A DNA stretch of 14,754 bases from an archaeon (GTDB taxonomy: Archaea; Asgardarchaeota; Hermodarchaeia; Hermodarchaeales; Hermodarchaeaceae): assembly GCA_016550485.1 (NCBI GenBank), contig JABXGV010000284.1, positions 1-14,754 on the forward strand. The letters run 5' to 3'. A program made the translations under genes and the position numbers. Below the pieces are notes generated by a model. It ran no database searches. It saw only the letters and a program-made list of their open reading frames with translations, and had not been told where the DNA came from. How positions within the stretch are numbered: the first letter of the stretch is position 1; each line of letters opens with the position of its first letter. This document shows positions 13,719 to 14,754 of the stretch, piece by piece.

Positions 13719-14465
13719 GTGACCTTCAAGGCTGCTATTACCTTTGATGTTGAAAGGGATTGTCCAGGTGTCGCCGACTCTCATCTGGGTATCACGAAAG
13801 GGCTACCTCGGCTTTTGAAGATACTCAGTGAATCGAAGATTAGTGCCACCTTCTTCATCACAGGTAGCGTTGCTCAAAAGTTCCCTCAACTCATCCAAAC
13901 ATTAGCCGCTCAACATGAGATTGCTAGCCATGGATTTACACACACTACTCTTGATGGTCAGTCTTCACGTCATATCATTGAGCTTCGTAAGTCAAAACAA
14001 ATCTTGGAAGAGCTCAGTGGACAAACTGTTGCAGGATTTCGTGCACCAAGGCTTCAAATCACTTCTAGACTGTTTCCAGCCCTTGCATTAGCAGGCTATC
14101 GGTATGATTCCTCTCAAGCAATGTGGCTACCACATCACCGACAGCTTCAGCTAGAATGCACCGTTGTTAAGGAGTTTCCCCTTCTGATGCCAAATGTGTT
14201 CCTTAGGTTTCCTGGTGGTTTGCAGGTGTTCCAAGCAACCCTACTACGGGGGAAATCACCGCTCACCCTCTACTTTCACCCTAGCGAAGCAATACCCATG
14301 ATTCATCCACTCAGAGCTGCAGGAGTTCAAACAGCGGGGCTTCTAAAGCGACCTGATCGCTGGGTAAACACGGGCTATCCGTTCTTGAATAGGTTGAGAA
14401 AACTACTCCGGTTTCTACACAAACGAAGGGGTCTCCTAGCCCCACTCAGAGATTACTTGCAGTGA
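13719..14465 (+). CDS. NodB-type polysaccharide deacetylase
   Basis: The 248-residue protein has the five NodB motifs in order: TFDVE (8-12, catalytic/metal Asp 10), SHGFTH (70-75, metal-binding His 71 and His 75), GFRAPR (106-111), YRYDSS (127-132) and LYFHPSE (184-190, His 187). Family members remove N- or O-acetyl groups from sugars in a metal-dependent reaction. There is no signal peptide, so it probably acts in the cytoplasm on a nucleotide-sugar or lipid-linked sugar rather than on an exported polymer. GTG at 13719 is the only start that keeps the first beta strand, but its ribosome binding site is weak. The gene lies 80 bp before a glycosyltransferase on the same strand, consistent with glycan or glycolipid assembly. 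A 6-bp stem (AACTTG/CAAGTT) at 14465-14483 follows the stop. Confidence 0.88.
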   Translation: MTFKAAITFDVERDCPGVADSHLGITKGLPRLLKILSESKISATFFITGSVAQKFPQLIQTLAAQHEIASHGFTHTTLDGQSSRHIIELRKSKQILEELSGQTVAGFRAPRLQITSRLFPALALAGYRYDSSQAMWLPHHRQLQLECTVVKEFPLLMPNVFLRFPGGLQVFQATLLRGKSPLTLYFHPSEAIPMIHPLRAAGVQTAGLLKRPDRWVNTGYPFLNRLRKLLRFLHKRRGLLAPLRDYLQ

Positions 14466-14545
14466 ACTTGTTTAAGGCAAGTTGTTAAGTGGACCTCATC
14501 TAATGATAGAGTTCCTAACCGCTCATCCAATACGAGGGCATCGCT

Positions 14546-14754
14546 GTGCGTGCATCCATCCTACTCCCTACATTTAACGAGGAGGCAATGATAGGCTCTG
14601 TCGTGAGGAATGCAAGGCAACAGCAGACAGCCTTCCCTTATGAAGTGATAATAGCAGATGGTGGCAGTACCGATCAAACTCGGAAAATTACCGAGGATTT
14701 AGGTGTAACTGTACTGCATTGCCCGCGGCGCGGAAAAGTCGACCAAATCAATTA
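14546..14754 (+). CDS. Family 2 glycosyltransferase, N-terminal fragment (runs off the window)
   Basis: The reading frame is open from GTG 14546 to the window edge, giving 69 codons. It encodes a typical GT-A N-terminus: a first strand ending in LLPTFNEE, a helix, then YEVIIADGGSTDQT with the nucleotide-binding aspartate, and a second alpha/beta unit. This resembles dolichyl-phosphate mannose synthase-like family 2 enzymes, which transfer sugars from nucleotide sugars to lipid carriers. The DxD metal motif lies beyond the edge, so donor and acceptor cannot be judged. GAGGGCAT (14534-14541) sits 4 nt before the GTG and supports this start. It is likely co-transcribed with the deacetylase. Confidence 0.82.
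   Translation, partial: MRASILLPTFNEEAMIGSVVRNARQQQTAFPYEVIIADGGSTDQTRKITEDLGVTVLHCPRRGKVDQIN

Overview
The window looks archaeal and most likely comes from an Asgard archaeon, perhaps of a Thorarchaeota-like lineage. The evidence is a stand-alone two-domain gelsolin-like protein, a class I (archaeal-type) lysyl-tRNA synthetase relative, an archaeal HflX GTPase, TATA-box promoter elements, and Shine-Dalgarno sequences close to GGAGGTGAT followed by about 4 nt. Many starts are GTG or TTG. No rRNA, tRNA, CRISPR array or insertion sequence was seen.

Left part (1-5900). A cytoplasmic reductive-dehalogenase-like protein carries an ABCE1-type two-cluster ferredoxin domain at its N-terminus. It converges on the gelsolin-like gene. 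A 420-bp intergenic region follows, holding the gelsolin promoter, a candidate structured RNA with its own TATA box, and a duplicated promoter-like module in front of hflX. After hflX comes a class I LysRS homologue whose KMSKS-type loop has lost its lysines, then a small protein of unknown function.

Middle (6000-7730). Three minus-strand genes: a protein with helical ends and a long Pro/Thr/Ala repeat, a Nudix hydrolase, and a protein with a C-terminal zinc ribbon.

Right part (7860-14754). Two closely related radical SAM proteins with B12-domain-like N-termini lie on opposite strands and bracket a membrane-anchored left-handed beta-helix acyltransferase and a third, more conventional B12-binding radical SAM protein. 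A NodB-type polysaccharide deacetylase and the start of a family 2 glycosyltransferase run off the right edge. Together these look like a lipid, glycolipid or surface-glycan modification locus: acyl transfer, deacetylation, glycosyl transfer, and radical chemistry on unactivated carbons. The product cannot be read from the sequence. The points most worth a second look are the ferredoxin-dehalogenase fusion, the degenerate LysRS, the structured RNA before hflX, and the radical SAM/acyltransferase locus.
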